From the IMG/VR virus record IMGVR_UViG_3300044634_000110, positions 1-29,662 of that record: a stretch of DNA of 29,662 bases, one strand, 5' to 3'. Shown here in pieces: positions 6,820 through 15,115 of this stretch (position 1 is its first letter; each line of letters opens with the position of its first letter). Source of the stretch: a virus. Made by a program: the position numbers and the translations under genes. The notes beneath the pieces are model-generated. The model was not told the origin of the DNA, did not search any database, and saw only the letters and a program-made list of their open reading frames with translations.

Positions 6820-8703
6820 TTATCTAAAATATTCTATAAAGCCTATTGTTGCCTCTATGTCATTATTGCTAATTTCAAGCAATGTTCCACTTGTAATATC
6901 CGTTGCGTAGTTTATTGTTGAGTTACCTAACATATATGAACTATCTGCCACGTTTATTTGTGCTGGGTCTGTGTCGGTAGATTTTAGCATCTTAGATGCA
7001 TTTAAAATAGGATAAGTTGCGTTTGTTGTTTCAAAGCTACTTAAAGAGCAATCTATGTTTATGATATTCTTGCCATAAGAGTTAATGTATTGTTGCATCA
7101 ATAACTCCGTTAAGCTACCATAAGCACCTACCATTCCGTATCTGTACCAGTTTGTGTATGAAGTGGCATCCGACTTTAAAAACACCCCTACCGATGTAGG
7201 AAAGCCATATAAAGCCCTAAATCCAAAAGGTATCTCTATTTCTTTCTTGTACTCCTTATTATTGTTGATATAAGCAAAGTAATCAATCTTGTTAAACTCG
7301 TATTCAGCCGTTAAAACAAACTGACTAACTGTGCAACTATTACCAATTTGGTTATTGAACTCTATTGTCAATTGACCACTAATTGGGCAAGGTAAAGTAG
7401 AGAACGAAAAAACCCCATCATCGCCTTCTGGTATAATGTAGCCAGAACTTACTGAACTCTGCCAATCCTTATCATTGTTTAAATAATAAGTAGTAGTGCC
7501 GTCAAATACAGTCATTGAAACATAACCTCTTGTACCAGCACCTCCATTTAAAAATAACATTGAGTAATTTAAAATAGCCGATGCACTAATCTTAGGCATA
7601 AAGTTGTTAATCATTCTTGTATAACCACCACCCCCTGCTCTTAGTAAAGTAATTTGAGCAAAAGACTCATTTGCGTTATCTACAATTGAAAATGAAGAAC
7701 CAACCCCAACGTTGGTTACTGTCCAAGATTGTGGAGCAGAAACAAGGTTAGGGTAAATCTTTAAGTTCCCATTATCTACTAAATTCTTCTCATAATCTAT
7801 CTCTTTAGTAAACTCAACTCTATTAAATCCTTTAAGTATTAACTTAAACTGCTCATTGTTTACATAATATAAACCACTTGTGTTGCCAGTATATCCTTGT
7901 ATTGTACTTAGAGTGTTTAGATTGCTTCCGCTTGTTACTAATGTTCCAGTATTTGTATATTCAGTAAAATAGTTATTAGTATTTGCAAATTCATTAATTG
8001 CAACAATCCACCATTTCCCACCAGCTTGGAATAACCTACAACCAAAAGACTTTACAATTTTGTCTAATACATCGTAACTATTCTCGTAGGTATAATCTTC
8101 ATTTTTAAATGTTCTTATAGGTAAGTAAGTTTGACTAAATGGCTCGTATTGAGTGCCATCTTCTCTATCATTCATTCCACTTGCAAAATAAGAGCAAACT
8201 GTTACCAAATTTGGATTTGTTGGAAAGTCTAATGCGTTTAAACAAGTTAAAATATAACTTAATACTGTTTGTAAAGTATTAGTTCTATTGCCAACGCTAT
8301 TTATTTCTAAAGGAATGTTTTTAAGCATCCCTAATCCATCAACGCAGTTAAAGAATAATTGCTTTCTACCAGTTGAATAAGTTATTTGTACGTTATCCGA
8401 TAATACCCACCCAATCCATTCTAAGTTAGCACCTAAATATAATTTAGCTAAATACTTTCTATCATTTAAAGTAACTAAGTTTGGAATATTAGCTAAGTCG
8501 TTAGTTACATCAATTGTAACATTTAATTGACTTGAATAAAGTGCTTCGTAAATTTCATCCGACTTTGGCAGATATTGTAGATCAATATTTATTCCATCGT
8601 ATTCAATTAAACTACCAACATAGTTATCTTCTAAGATATATAAATATGCAGTTTTAGTAGTCTTTGTTGCGTATGTAATTTTATATTTATTTTGATATGC
8701 CAT
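6820..8703 (-). CDS. Tail hub / tail-associated structural protein
   Basis: 627 aa. The N-terminal third (YKITYATKTTKTAYLYILED... through LFFNCVDGLGMLKNIPL) is beta-rich and has the pattern of phage hub proteins that bridge the tail tube to the tip. The middle contains a conserved-looking SYDVLDKIVKSFGCRLFQAGGKWWIV segment (about 208-235), and the C-terminal half is beta-sandwich-like. The gene follows the tape measure with a 1-base stop/start overlap at 8703, the usual slot for distal tail/hub proteins. No lysozyme or protease motif is visible. The exact subtype (Dit, Tal or fused) cannot be decided by eye. Confidence 0.6.
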   Translation of the reverse strand: MAYQNKYKITYATKTTKTAYLYILEDNYVGSLIEYDGINIDLQYLPKSDEIYEALYSSQLNVTIDVTNDLANIPNLVTLNDRKYLAKLYLGANLEWIGWVLSDNVQITYSTGRKQLFFNCVDGLGMLKNIPLEINSVGNRTNTLQTVLSYILTCLNALDFPTNPNLVTVCSYFASGMNDREDGTQYEPFSQTYLPIRTFKNEDYTYENSYDVLDKIVKSFGCRLFQAGGKWWIVAINEFANTNNYFTEYTNTGTLVTSGSNLNTLSTIQGYTGNTSGLYYVNNEQFKLILKGFNRVEFTKEIDYEKNLVDNGNLKIYPNLVSAPQSWTVTNVGVGSSFSIVDNANESFAQITLLRAGGGGYTRMINNFMPKISASAILNYSMLFLNGGAGTRGYVSMTVFDGTTTYYLNNDKDWQSSVSSGYIIPEGDDGVFSFSTLPCPISGQLTIEFNNQIGNSCTVSQFVLTAEYEFNKIDYFAYINNNKEYKKEIEIPFGFRALYGFPTSVGVFLKSDATSYTNWYRYGMVGAYGSLTELLMQQYINSYGKNIINIDCSLSSFETTNATYPILNASKMLKSTDTDPAQINVADSSYMLGNSTINYATDITSGTLLEISNNDIEATIGFIEYFR

Positions 8704-10217
8704 TATCTTCTAAAACTTAAGTTATTGTTTGCTCTTTGTGTTGCCAATACTAAATCCGAGCCTTTTAATATAAATTCTCCCAATAAACCACCGCCTTGAC
8801 CAAATGAAGCAGCATTTAATAAATCAGCAGGTAATCCTACTGAACCACCTAAAGCATTTAATATTGTTTTAAATATTAATGCCTTTGCAACCATTTCTAC
8901 TAATTGAACTACTATTTGTTTAAATGTTTGCTCTAATGCCGCACCAATACTTTCTCCGTTTATCAATGCTTCAAATATGTTATTAAAACCAAATGAAATA
9001 GCATCAGTTAATTCAGCAGTTAATTGCATTGTTGCATTTAATAAGTCTAATTGACCTATTGCTTCCGATGTTGCTTTTGCATTTATAATATCTTGTGATG
9101 GTTGTCCTTGAAACCCTATCCCAGCCTCCCCTAATGGAGCAATTGGACTTGGAGTTATTGTTTGAATTGGTTGTTGGAATCCAGTCGGTGCATTTGTAGT
9201 AACTCCTCCTATTTTTTGAATATTTGCCGCTGCTTTACCAGTTTCTGCTGCTAATTGTTTTGCACCATTAGTAATATTATAAAAAGGATTTGTTGCAACT
9301 GTTGTTATTACGTTTTGAACCGATGTCTTTAAGCCATCTATTGAGTTGCTTAAATTAACCGCTTCTTGTGCTGCTCCAATATATTCTTGTCTTGTTCTAT
9401 TAATTATTCCTGCTTGAACGATTGAAGCATCGGTATAACCATTAGACATATTTTTGGAACGCTCTAATGTTTTGTTATATTCTTCCGCTGCTGCTAATGC
9501 CTTTTTATTTGCATTTTCTAATTTAATAGTCTTGTCTGCAATTTCATCTATATATCTTGAAGTAATTGCTTGTGCAATTAATGCTTGAGTATATAAATCA
9601 ACCGCTGCTCTTGCTTGATCTGTTGTTGTAATTGTTGCAGCATAAGCACTATTTACTTTAGCTAATTCCGATATTACAAATTTTAACGCATTGGCTCTTT
9701 TATCATCCGCAATTGCTGCGTTTTCTGCTATGCCTATATAAGCTAATAATTTTAAGCCATTCTCACTTGCACTCGCTCTTGCCTTATCTAAACTTTCAGC
9801 AAATTTATCTTCCGCTTCTTTTGCTGCATCTATCCCTTTAACAAAGTTTGCAATCTTAGGTCCAAATGCTACTAATAAAGAAGATACCGCACCAATAGCT
9901 AAACCAATACCAGCTGGACCCATTAAACCTCCTGCCATTGCTTTAAACGCAGCAGATGTACTCCCAGTTTCTTTTTGTAATCTTTGGAACGACTCAACTA
10001 AAGGGTTCAAGTTGTTTGCAATACCTATAAATCCATAAGGAGCATCTTGGGCAACTCTTGACAAGTTAGTTAAAGCATTTGTAGCAGCCCCACTTGATTG
10101 TGGGATTTGCCTCATTGCGTTACCTAAATTATTGGTCGCAGTTATTGTTTGGTTTATATTCGCTACCGCTTCTTTATTGTCGGCGGTAATGGTAATTTTG
10201 AGCGTTTCTTGTGCCAT
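8703..10217 (-). CDS. Tail tape measure protein
   Basis: 504 aa. Starts AQETLKITITADNKEAVANINQ, then a long Ala/Asn/Gln-rich helical region with hydrophobic segments (about 96-118, GLMGPAGIGLAIGAVSSLL, and about 430-455), as expected of the protein that fills the tail tube and sets its length. At about 1.5 angstrom per residue the length implies a tail near 75 nm, short for a siphovirus. It follows the two frameshift-linked chaperone frames, the standard order. No peptidase or transglycosylase domain is visible. Confidence 0.8.
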   Translation of the reverse strand: MAQETLKITITADNKEAVANINQTITATNNLGNAMRQIPQSSGAATNALTNLSRVAQDAPYGFIGIANNLNPLVESFQRLQKETGSTSAAFKAMAGGLMGPAGIGLAIGAVSSLLVAFGPKIANFVKGIDAAKEAEDKFAESLDKARASASENGLKLLAYIGIAENAAIADDKRANALKFVISELAKVNSAYAATITTTDQARAAVDLYTQALIAQAITSRYIDEIADKTIKLENANKKALAAAEEYNKTLERSKNMSNGYTDASIVQAGIINRTRQEYIGAAQEAVNLSNSIDGLKTSVQNVITTVATNPFYNITNGAKQLAAETGKAAANIQKIGGVTTNAPTGFQQPIQTITPSPIAPLGEAGIGFQGQPSQDIINAKATSEAIGQLDLLNATMQLTAELTDAISFGFNNIFEALINGESIGAALEQTFKQIVVQLVEMVAKALIFKTILNALGGSVGLPADLLNAASFGQGGGLLGEFILKGSDLVLATQRANNNLSFRR

Positions 10218-10222
10218 CTTAT

Positions 10223-10495
10223 TTATTTAACTCCATACATTTTTAAAGTCCTTGCTAATTGATCTTGCGTTAATTTAGGACTATCATCAACTTCCTCTAC
10301 ATCACTTGGCAATGGGAAAAATGCTTTTAAACTTTTAGGACTTTTATCAGTAGTATTTGACTTATATATCAAATAGGCTATTGTTCTTGTCCTTTCCCAT
10401 TCCTTTATCTGCTTATTGTCATAAGCCATTTTATATAATAAAAATTCTCGCCATGTCAATTGCCAAAACTCTTCTATCGTTAAGCCAACCTCCAA
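10223..10495 (-). CDS. Tail assembly chaperone, frameshift extension (T part)
   Basis: About 90 aa if begun at the TTG at 10495, but the frame is open upstream to the A-run at 10535-10544, so it is probably read only by -1 frameshift from the 117-aa protein. Contains GLTIEEFWQLTWREFLLYK, a pattern common in second tail-chaperone frames, and a helical middle. The frameshift product would be about 220 aa and recruit the tape measure and tube protein for tail assembly. The absence of a good ATG and the A10 slippery run support this. Independent initiation at TTG cannot be excluded. Confidence 0.65.
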   Translation of the reverse strand: MEVGLTIEEFWQLTWREFLLYKMAYDNKQIKEWERTRTIAYLIYKSNTTDKSPKSLKAFFPLPSDVEEVDDSPKLTQDQLARTLKMYGVK

Positions 10496-10530
10496 AGCGA
10501 GAATTAATATTGAATCCCAACTATAAAAAC

Positions 10531-10884
10531 CTAATTTTTTTTTTCAGCCGTTGACTTACTTTCTTTTAACTCTGGCACCATTGAATTTTGCATATATTTC
10601 ATAAATTCAACTAATTGACCATCCTTAGCAGTTAAGCCGCCAACTTCGTCAATCCAATCGCATACATCAAATTCCTCAAAATCAATAGGCTTCTTTAGGC
10701 TCTTATATCCACTCTCGGCAGAGGCTTGTACTATATGAACAATAGTGTCCATTTCATACACCCCAGACGATAAAACATTGATTAACTCCATTAGATTTTT
10801 TTTCTCTAATTCGCAAAATCGTTTCATCGCCCAAGTTCCCCACCTTAAAGGTATTGTTGTTTCTTTAAGTTTTAACTCGTACAT
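10531..10884 (-). CDS. Tail assembly chaperone, upstream frame (G part)
   Basis: 117 aa, starting MYELKLKETTIPLRWGTWAMKRFCELE, a pattern typical of phage tail assembly chaperones; the N-terminus is beta, the rest helical (about 40-105). It ends ...STAEKKN, where the last Lys/Asn codons lie in a run of ten A. It sits between the tail tube gene and the tape measure gene, as in lambda G/GT. Most ribosomes stop at 10531; a fraction should slip -1 into 10223-10495. Not part of the virion; acts in the cytoplasm. Confidence 0.75.
   Translation of the reverse strand: MYELKLKETTIPLRWGTWAMKRFCELEKKNLMELINVLSSGVYEMDTIVHIVQASAESGYKSLKKPIDFEEFDVCDWIDEVGGLTAKDGQLVEFMKYMQNSMVPELKESKSTAEKKN
10535..10544 (-). 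other. Programmed -1 frameshift slippery site (A10)
   Basis: On the minus strand the end of the chaperone gene reads GAA AAA AAA AAT TAG. Slipping back one base gives AAA TTA GGT and an open frame (KLGFYSWDSILILAL) that runs without a stop into the 10223-10495 frame. The alternative (+1/-2) frame stops within a few codons. No strong downstream stem was recognised; a long A-run can work without one. Confidence 0.75.
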
Positions 10885-10905
10885 AGTTCTTGTTGTTGTT
10901 TTTTA

Positions 10906-11355
10906 TTATACTGTTTCTGTTTGTGCAATAGGCGGTACACTAACTACAAATGTTGCAGTAAATTTAACATCATCAGCATCATCAGCAGTTACACCGAAAT
11001 CGCTAATAAATACTAAAGAACCTGCTCCACCATAAGTAATATCTCCACTTGTTGGAGTAGCTTTACCCATCTTAATTGCGAACAAAGTTTTAGCTGCGTG
11101 TGCAGTATATAATTGTTGGTAAGAATCTTTACTTGGAGTACCAGTTTCGTCAATTGCAAAACCTTCACAATCAAATGATTGAGAAAATACTGGACTTGGA
11201 GTGTAAGAGTTACCGCACTTTGAAGTTGAATCAATAGTGTCGTTAGTTGATGTTAAAGAGTTAGTTGTAAGACAAGCAACTGGTTTAAATGTACCATCGT
11301 TGTTTATGTCTGCAAGTAGGATATAATCTCTACCGCTTACTTTAGTTTCTGCCAT
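10906..11355 (-). CDS. Major tail tube protein
   Basis: 149 aa. MAETKVSGRDYILLADINNDG starts a small beta-rich protein with a CLTTNSLTSTNDTIDSTSKCG strand-turn segment and closing strands SLVFISDFGVTADDADDVKF and TATFVVSV. This fits the TP901-1-like tail tube family whose hexamers stack to form the non-contractile tail tube. The position between the tail completion gene and the chaperones is canonical. It probably needs the tape measure and chaperones for polymerisation. A second protein of similar plan occurs at 6114-6800. Confidence 0.7.
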   Translation of the reverse strand: MAETKVSGRDYILLADINNDGTFKPVACLTTNSLTSTNDTIDSTSKCGNSYTPSPVFSQSFDCEGFAIDETGTPSKDSYQQLYTAHAAKTLFAIKMGKATPTSGDITYGGAGSLVFISDFGVTADDADDVKFTATFVVSVPPIAQTETV

Positions 11356-11360
11356 TTTAT

Positions 11361-11768
11361 TTAATTTTGAGTTATTATTATGTTATATGATATAATCGTT
11401 CTAAATACGTTATCAGTTGGGTTTAATCCGTCTAAGTTTCTAATACTTGCTACAACTAAAGTTGAACTATAAAAGCCATTCGCTAAAGTTATATTCGTAT
11501 CCGAGTTAATAGCCGTAAGAACCAAATTGCTAATTTCTTCAGCACGTTTATAGCCAAAGTTAGCATTTTTTGTAACAATGTCCACATCAATTGTAATTCC
11601 ATTTGTATAACCGCTTTTGCCTTGTTCTTGACTTGATGTTCTGCCAGTCATTACAATATATTCTTCCCCTGCTCCAGTTGGTGCAATACCATCATAAACT
11701 ACTAAACTTGTAGCACTTGTTAAATTGGTATAAAACCATTTCTTTATTTCTATATTAGGGTTAAGCAT
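11361..11768 (-). CDS. Tail completion / terminator protein
   Basis: 135 aa. N-terminal helix (MLNPNIEIKKWFYTNL), then a DGIAPTGAGEEYIVMTGR strand segment and alternating strands and helix to the end (RTIISYNIIITQN). This is the plan of the DUF3168/tail-terminator type proteins that cap the tail tube and join it to the head. It lies between the gp10-like gene (8-base overlap at 11761-11768) and the tail tube gene, the expected slot. The family call is by pattern and position. Confidence 0.6.
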   Translation of the reverse strand: MLNPNIEIKKWFYTNLTSATSLVVYDGIAPTGAGEEYIVMTGRTSSQEQGKSGYTNGITIDVDIVTKNANFGYKRAEEISNLVLTAINSDTNITLANGFYSSTLVVASIRNLDGLNPTDNVFRTIISYNIIITQN

Positions 11769-12285
11769 TTAATAATTTTTTAAGTCTTTGTATTAATTTA
11801 GGCTTCTCTTGTTCGTAAGCTGGTATTAAAAATGGTTGCGGTCTAAGTCCTTTTTGCAAGATACTTCTTGCTATTACATAAGCGACACCTTTGTCATTTT
11901 TGCCGTTTCCAATGCCTTTCCTTTTAACCCACAAAGTTAGAGCATCAACCATATCTTTAAACTTACCTCCTTTGCCTCCTTTAAAGGTTTTTGCATATGC
12001 TTGAAAGTCAGCTGGTACGCTTACCTTTCCGCCAGTTCCAAACTCTACATAGGGACTATAACTTGCAGTTGACTCTACACCAAAAGTTAAGTCGCTTACT
12101 TTCTCTAATCTAATTCCACTTCTTAATTGACCAAAATTTACTGGTGCTAATCTTTTTGCGTCAGCTTGTATTTTTAATGCAGATGCATTTATCTCATTAG
12201 ATACATCTTTTTTTAATGACATATCTAAGTTTTTTAGGGCATCTTGAATACCTTTTAGATTTTGTAAGTTTACTGAAAAACCCAT
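11761..12285 (-). CDS. HK97 gp10-like head-tail joining protein
   Basis: 174 aa. An N-terminal helix (LKGIQDALKNLDMSLKKDVSNEINASALKIQADAKRLAPV) leads to GQLRSGIR and later SPYVEFGTGG, the combination typical of the HK97 gp10 family, which completes the connector or tail top. The C-terminal segment has RPQPFLIPAYEQEKPKLIQRLKKLL, also typical. It overlaps the previous start by one base and the next gene by 8 bases. The insert between 88 and 135 (Lys/Gly-rich) is somewhat longer than I expect but not anomalous. Confidence 0.75.
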   Translation of the reverse strand: MGFSVNLQNLKGIQDALKNLDMSLKKDVSNEINASALKIQADAKRLAPVNFGQLRSGIRLEKVSDLTFGVESTASYSPYVEFGTGGKVSVPADFQAYAKTFKGGKGGKFKDMVDALTLWVKRKGIGNGKNDKGVAYVIARSILQKGLRPQPFLIPAYEQEKPKLIQRLKKLLNA

Positions 12286-12626
12286 TATCTATATATTACA
12301 AGTTCGTAAAATCTATGTTGGTTTTCTACATCCTTAATAGAATGAATGGTATATCTTGATCCTTCAACCTCTACCTCATAAGTATCTGTAATAGTAACCC
12401 CATAGCGAATAAAAAGCCTCATTCTTTGGTCAAATTGTAATTCCGACTCATCTACCTCTCTTACCTTGTCATCTGGTCTTAAATCGCCCCAAACAGTGCC
12501 TTGTAGGGCAAAAGTCGTAGTATATCCACCTTGACCATCGCTTGTGCGAGTTGGTGCATATAACAAGACCTCCCTTGTCATTGTGTTAGCGTCTATATAA
12601 ACCGATTTAGCTTTACCTAATTTCAT
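12285..12626 (-). CDS. Head closure / head-tail adaptor protein
   Basis: 113 aa, all-beta. Motifs LLYAPTRTSDGQGGYTTTF, VWGDLRPDDKVREVDESELQFDQRMRLFIRY and YEVEVEGSRYTIHSIKDVENQHRFYELVIYR are characteristic of the SPP1 gp16/HK97-type head-tail joining family. Such proteins form a ring below the connector and close the DNA channel. The gene lies between the connector gene (12628) and the gp10-like gene (shared base 12285). Confidence 0.8.
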   Translation of the reverse strand: MKLGKAKSVYIDANTMTREVLLYAPTRTSDGQGGYTTTFALQGTVWGDLRPDDKVREVDESELQFDQRMRLFIRYGVTITDTYEVEVEGSRYTIHSIKDVENQHRFYELVIYR

Positions 12627-12627
12627 A

Positions 12628-13167
12628 CTATAATATTGGGGAAACTCTTGTCCATCTTTGACAAGCCTTCCATGATTTATTACAAATTCCAGTATCAGAA
12701 TCTAAGCCTCTATTCTCGTAGTCGTAACTTACTTGGTCTAAAATAGCCACCTTTAAATCCGTTGGTACTGTTGTATAACCGCTTGTATAAGTTGCTTTTA
12801 GATTTGCGTACTTAGGATAAACCAATTTAGGGAACTTATCGCCTATTAGTTGATAGTCAGTTCCAGTTATTTCTAATCCGTCTTGCTCCATATCGTATAA
12901 CTTAAATGAAGCCGTAACTGGACCGAATGGCATCTCAAAATTACCTCCAATGTTATTGAAAAATATAACCATTGCTTTTGGCACTAAGTTTAAACCAGTT
13001 GCCATCTCAATTGCTTCTCTTGCTTGTGTAATAAGCGTTGAGAATAAAGTATCTTCTGTTGAAGTACTAACTCTACAATAGGCTTTAGCCTCTGCAACTG
13101 TTACTGGCTCTGTTATAGGAGCGTTTGGGGTTGCGGTAAAGTCGTTAATATAATTTGAGTATGCCAT
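12628..13167 (-). CDS. Head-tail connector (gp6-like DNA packaging protein)
   Basis: 179 aa. EPVTVAEAKAYCRVSTSTEDTLFSTLITQAREAIEMATG (about 19-58) is the helical signature of the HK97 gp6-like connector family, which binds under the portal. The middle is beta-rich and includes LKATYTSGYTTVPTDLKVAILDQVSYDYENRG. It is the first gene after the terminator that follows the capsid gene; a TAAATTTG box lies 12 bases before its ATG, so it may have its own promoter. The C-terminal end contains Trp and Cys residues (SWKACQRWTR). Confidence 0.75.
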   Translation of the reverse strand: MAYSNYINDFTATPNAPITEPVTVAEAKAYCRVSTSTEDTLFSTLITQAREAIEMATGLNLVPKAMVIFFNNIGGNFEMPFGPVTASFKLYDMEQDGLEITGTDYQLIGDKFPKLVYPKYANLKATYTSGYTTVPTDLKVAILDQVSYDYENRGLDSDTGICNKSWKACQRWTRVSPIL

Positions 13168-13179
13168 AATATCTTTTTA

Positions 13180-13187
13180 CAAATTTA
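13180..13187 (-). promoter_or_regulatory. TAAATTTG -7-type box between terminator and connector gene
   Basis: TAAATTTG on the minus strand lies 16 bases beyond the terminator stem (13205-13228) and 12 bases before the ATG at 13167. It could restart transcription for connector and tail genes. The -33 position falls in the terminator's T-run and has no TTG, so only half a promoter is visible. Confidence 0.35.
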
Positions 13188-13195
13188 CATTAATT

Positions 13196-13228
13196 ATAAT
13201 AAAAAACCCCACCGATTAAAGTGGGGTT
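13196..13228 (-). terminator. Intrinsic terminator after capsid gene
   Basis: Minus-strand RNA forms a perfect 8-bp stem, AACCCCAC and GTGGGGTT, with an 8-base loop (13213-13220), followed by a T-rich tail at 13206-13196. It lies 22 bases past the capsid stop codon. This is a textbook rho-independent terminator and should end or attenuate transcripts so that capsid mRNA exceeds that of downstream connector and tail genes. Confidence 0.9.
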
Positions 13229-13250
13229 CTTATTTTATATAGGTTAGTTA

Positions 13251-14345
13251 TTATCCAACGTTACCCATATCAGCGTAGATAGCTGAAGTAGTCAACATTA
13301 AGTTGATGTCTTCGTAACACTCGATACGAGCAGTTACTAAGTTCTTTTGGAAGTTTTCGCCATTCTCATAAGAGAACTCGATAGCTAAACCTTCAACTTC
13401 AACACGCTCTAAGTAAGATGCGTCAAATATTAATACTTTGTCATCAGTTACCCAAGAAGCAGATACAACTGGAACACCCCAGATTGTGATACCGCCGTTA
13501 GGAGAAACGATTACAGATCCGTTACCAGCATAGTAACCAGCAGCAACAGTAGCTTTCAATAAGCGACCCATTTGTGTTTGGCTAACTAAAGCATAAGAAG
13601 GAACGAAGTTTGCAGTCTTTTGGTTACCGATGTAATCAATCAATTGTAACAAGTCGTTAGTTTCCGCAGTTGTAGTAGAACCAGTTGCAGCACCAGATAC
13701 ACTTGTGAAGAATGCAGCGTTCTCAGCCTTAAAGAAATCTCTTTGTAACATTCTTGGTAATGTTTGAGTCATAAAAGGTAAAGACTTCAACATTTGCTTA
13801 GAGAAAGTTGAGAAACCAGCTAAGTAGTCGTTTACAACTTTAACTTCAGTTAAAGAGTAGTTATTCTCACCTTTGTCAGAACCTTCTGTTTGGTTTGCGA
13901 TGTTGTTAGTTAAACCAGCGTTCTCACGATAGTAAACATACAATCCGCTTTCGCTTCTTACAGTTGGGATTAAATCACGGAAGTTAATGCTTTGTGCTGG
14001 TTGGATAGCTGGGTTTGGAGCGTAAGACGCTTGAGCATCACCAGTTAAGTTTCCAGATAAAGTCATTGTTTTAACGTCAGATAAATCTAAACGATACTTA
14101 CCATTAGACTTTAAAGACTTTTCCATTGCATCAAAGTTGCCATCTAATTTCTCCATGATAACTTCGTCAATGTGCTTTACTTCTTTCTTAGCAGCTTTCT
14201 TTTGAGCAGCTAATTGAGAATCGATTTGTTTTTGTAACTCGTCTTTTACAACAGTTACTTGTGCAGCTACTTCTTTAATTTGAGCTTCTGCATTAGCTTG
14301 GAAACCTTTAAGGTTTTCAGCCATTTCGTTAATTAAATTTTCCAT
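13251..14345 (-). CDS. Major capsid protein, HK97 fold
   Basis: 364 aa. Residues about 1-95 are a charged coiled coil rich in Ala, Lys, Glu and Gln, fitting the HK97 delta/scaffold domain removed by the prohead protease next door. The mature shell part follows, with NFRDLIPTVRSESGLYVYYRENAG (N-arm/E-loop region) and the long alpha/beta domain ending in SAIYADMGNVG. The gene follows the protease gene by 2 bases and is terminated by a strong hairpin. A less biased codon and base composition than many neighbours is consistent with high expression. Cleavage site not determined, probably near residue 100. Confidence 0.9.
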   Translation of the reverse strand: MENLINEMAENLKGFQANAEAQIKEVAAQVTVVKDELQKQIDSQLAAQKKAAKKEVKHIDEVIMEKLDGNFDAMEKSLKSNGKYRLDLSDVKTMTLSGNLTGDAQASYAPNPAIQPAQSINFRDLIPTVRSESGLYVYYRENAGLTNNIANQTEGSDKGENNYSLTEVKVVNDYLAGFSTFSKQMLKSLPFMTQTLPRMLQRDFFKAENAAFFTSVSGAATGSTTTAETNDLLQLIDYIGNQKTANFVPSYALVSQTQMGRLLKATVAAGYYAGNGSVIVSPNGGITIWGVPVVSASWVTDDKVLIFDASYLERVEVEGLAIEFSYENGENFQKNLVTARIECYEDINLMLTTSAIYADMGNVG

Positions 14346-14347
14346 TT

Positions 14348-15091
14348 TTACTTTTTAAATAGATTGTTAAAATGTTTGATTGCTTTCAATACTTCTTCAT
14401 TACTTTTCTCCTCTGGTGCTGGGGTCGGCTCAACTGCTAAAGCGGGTTGAGTGATAGTTTCAACAACTTCAAGTTCTAATAATGCAGCTTGTATTTGTTT
14501 TATTTGAATCTCCATTAAAGCAAAAGTGTCATCCGTAAAGGTTCCACCTCTAAATGCCTTAATCAAGTTTTCTAAACGCAAAGATAATACTTCCTTGTTT
14601 TGTTTAAATTCATTCTTGAAACCCAATGTTGGGGTTTCTGGATTAGCTGCCCAAAGTACCGCTGAACCTTCATAAAGTTTTAACTCTGTGATTGTTCTAA
14701 CTCCAGTCTTTTGGTCAACATTGCTTTTTAATGTAGTAAAACCGATTGAGTGTTGGTTAATTAAACCAGCTTCATAAAGTTTGATTGCATCTTCGCCACA
14801 CTCTGTTTCAATCAAGTCAGTAACCGCAACAAGCATATCGCCTTCAATATACAATTCTTTAGGCTTACCTAAAGTATGTGCCATGTCAGCTTTATGATCT
14901 ACTAAAGACCAAATCATATTTTTCCCTGCTGGTCCTCTTTCTTTAATTGTCTTTGTGAACGCATCAGCAACAATAATATCGCCGTCTAAATCCACATTAC
15001 CAATTCTTGACCAACACGCTTTTACTGTTCTTGTTTCTGGGGTTATGTCTAAAATCATTTCATCATATCCCTTTTGTTCAATTTTACTCAT
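14348..15091 (-). CDS. Prohead protease (HK97 / S78 type)
   Basis: 247 aa. RVGD-like start (SRIGNVDLDGDIIVADAF), then LVDHKADMAHTLGKP with candidate catalytic His66, and INQHSIGFTT with candidate Ser115. This is the standard His...Ser arrangement of caudoviral prohead proteases. A C-terminal extension of about 80 residues, Pro/Glu-rich then basic (EEVLKAIKHFNNLFKK), may bind scaffold. It removes the capsid delta domain during maturation. TAACTTTG sits 4 bases before the ATG (15096-15103). Confidence 0.9.
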   Translation of the reverse strand: MSKIEQKGYDEMILDITPETRTVKACWSRIGNVDLDGDIIVADAFTKTIKERGPAGKNMIWSLVDHKADMAHTLGKPKELYIEGDMLVAVTDLIETECGEDAIKLYEAGLINQHSIGFTTLKSNVDQKTGVRTITELKLYEGSAVLWAANPETPTLGFKNEFKQNKEVLSLRLENLIKAFRGGTFTDDTFALMEIQIKQIQAALLELEVVETITQPALAVEPTPAPEEKSNEEVLKAIKHFNNLFKK

Positions 15092-15095
15092 AAAA

Positions 15096-15103
15096 CAAAG
15101 TTA
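15096..15103 (-). promoter_or_regulatory. TAACTTTG box 4 bases before protease start
   Basis: TAACTTTG, TTTT, ATG on the minus strand. Same octamer and spacing as before 6800 and 21216. Bacteroidetes -7 match without a recognisable -33 element. It lies in the short gap after the Mu F-like gene. Confidence 0.35.
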
Positions 15104-15115
15104 TTAATTTTTTTA

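Noticed and set aside
11013-11234. Minus-strand 73-codon frame inside the tail tube gene
   Set aside because: Gln/Leu/Val-rich shadow of the tube gene without motifs.
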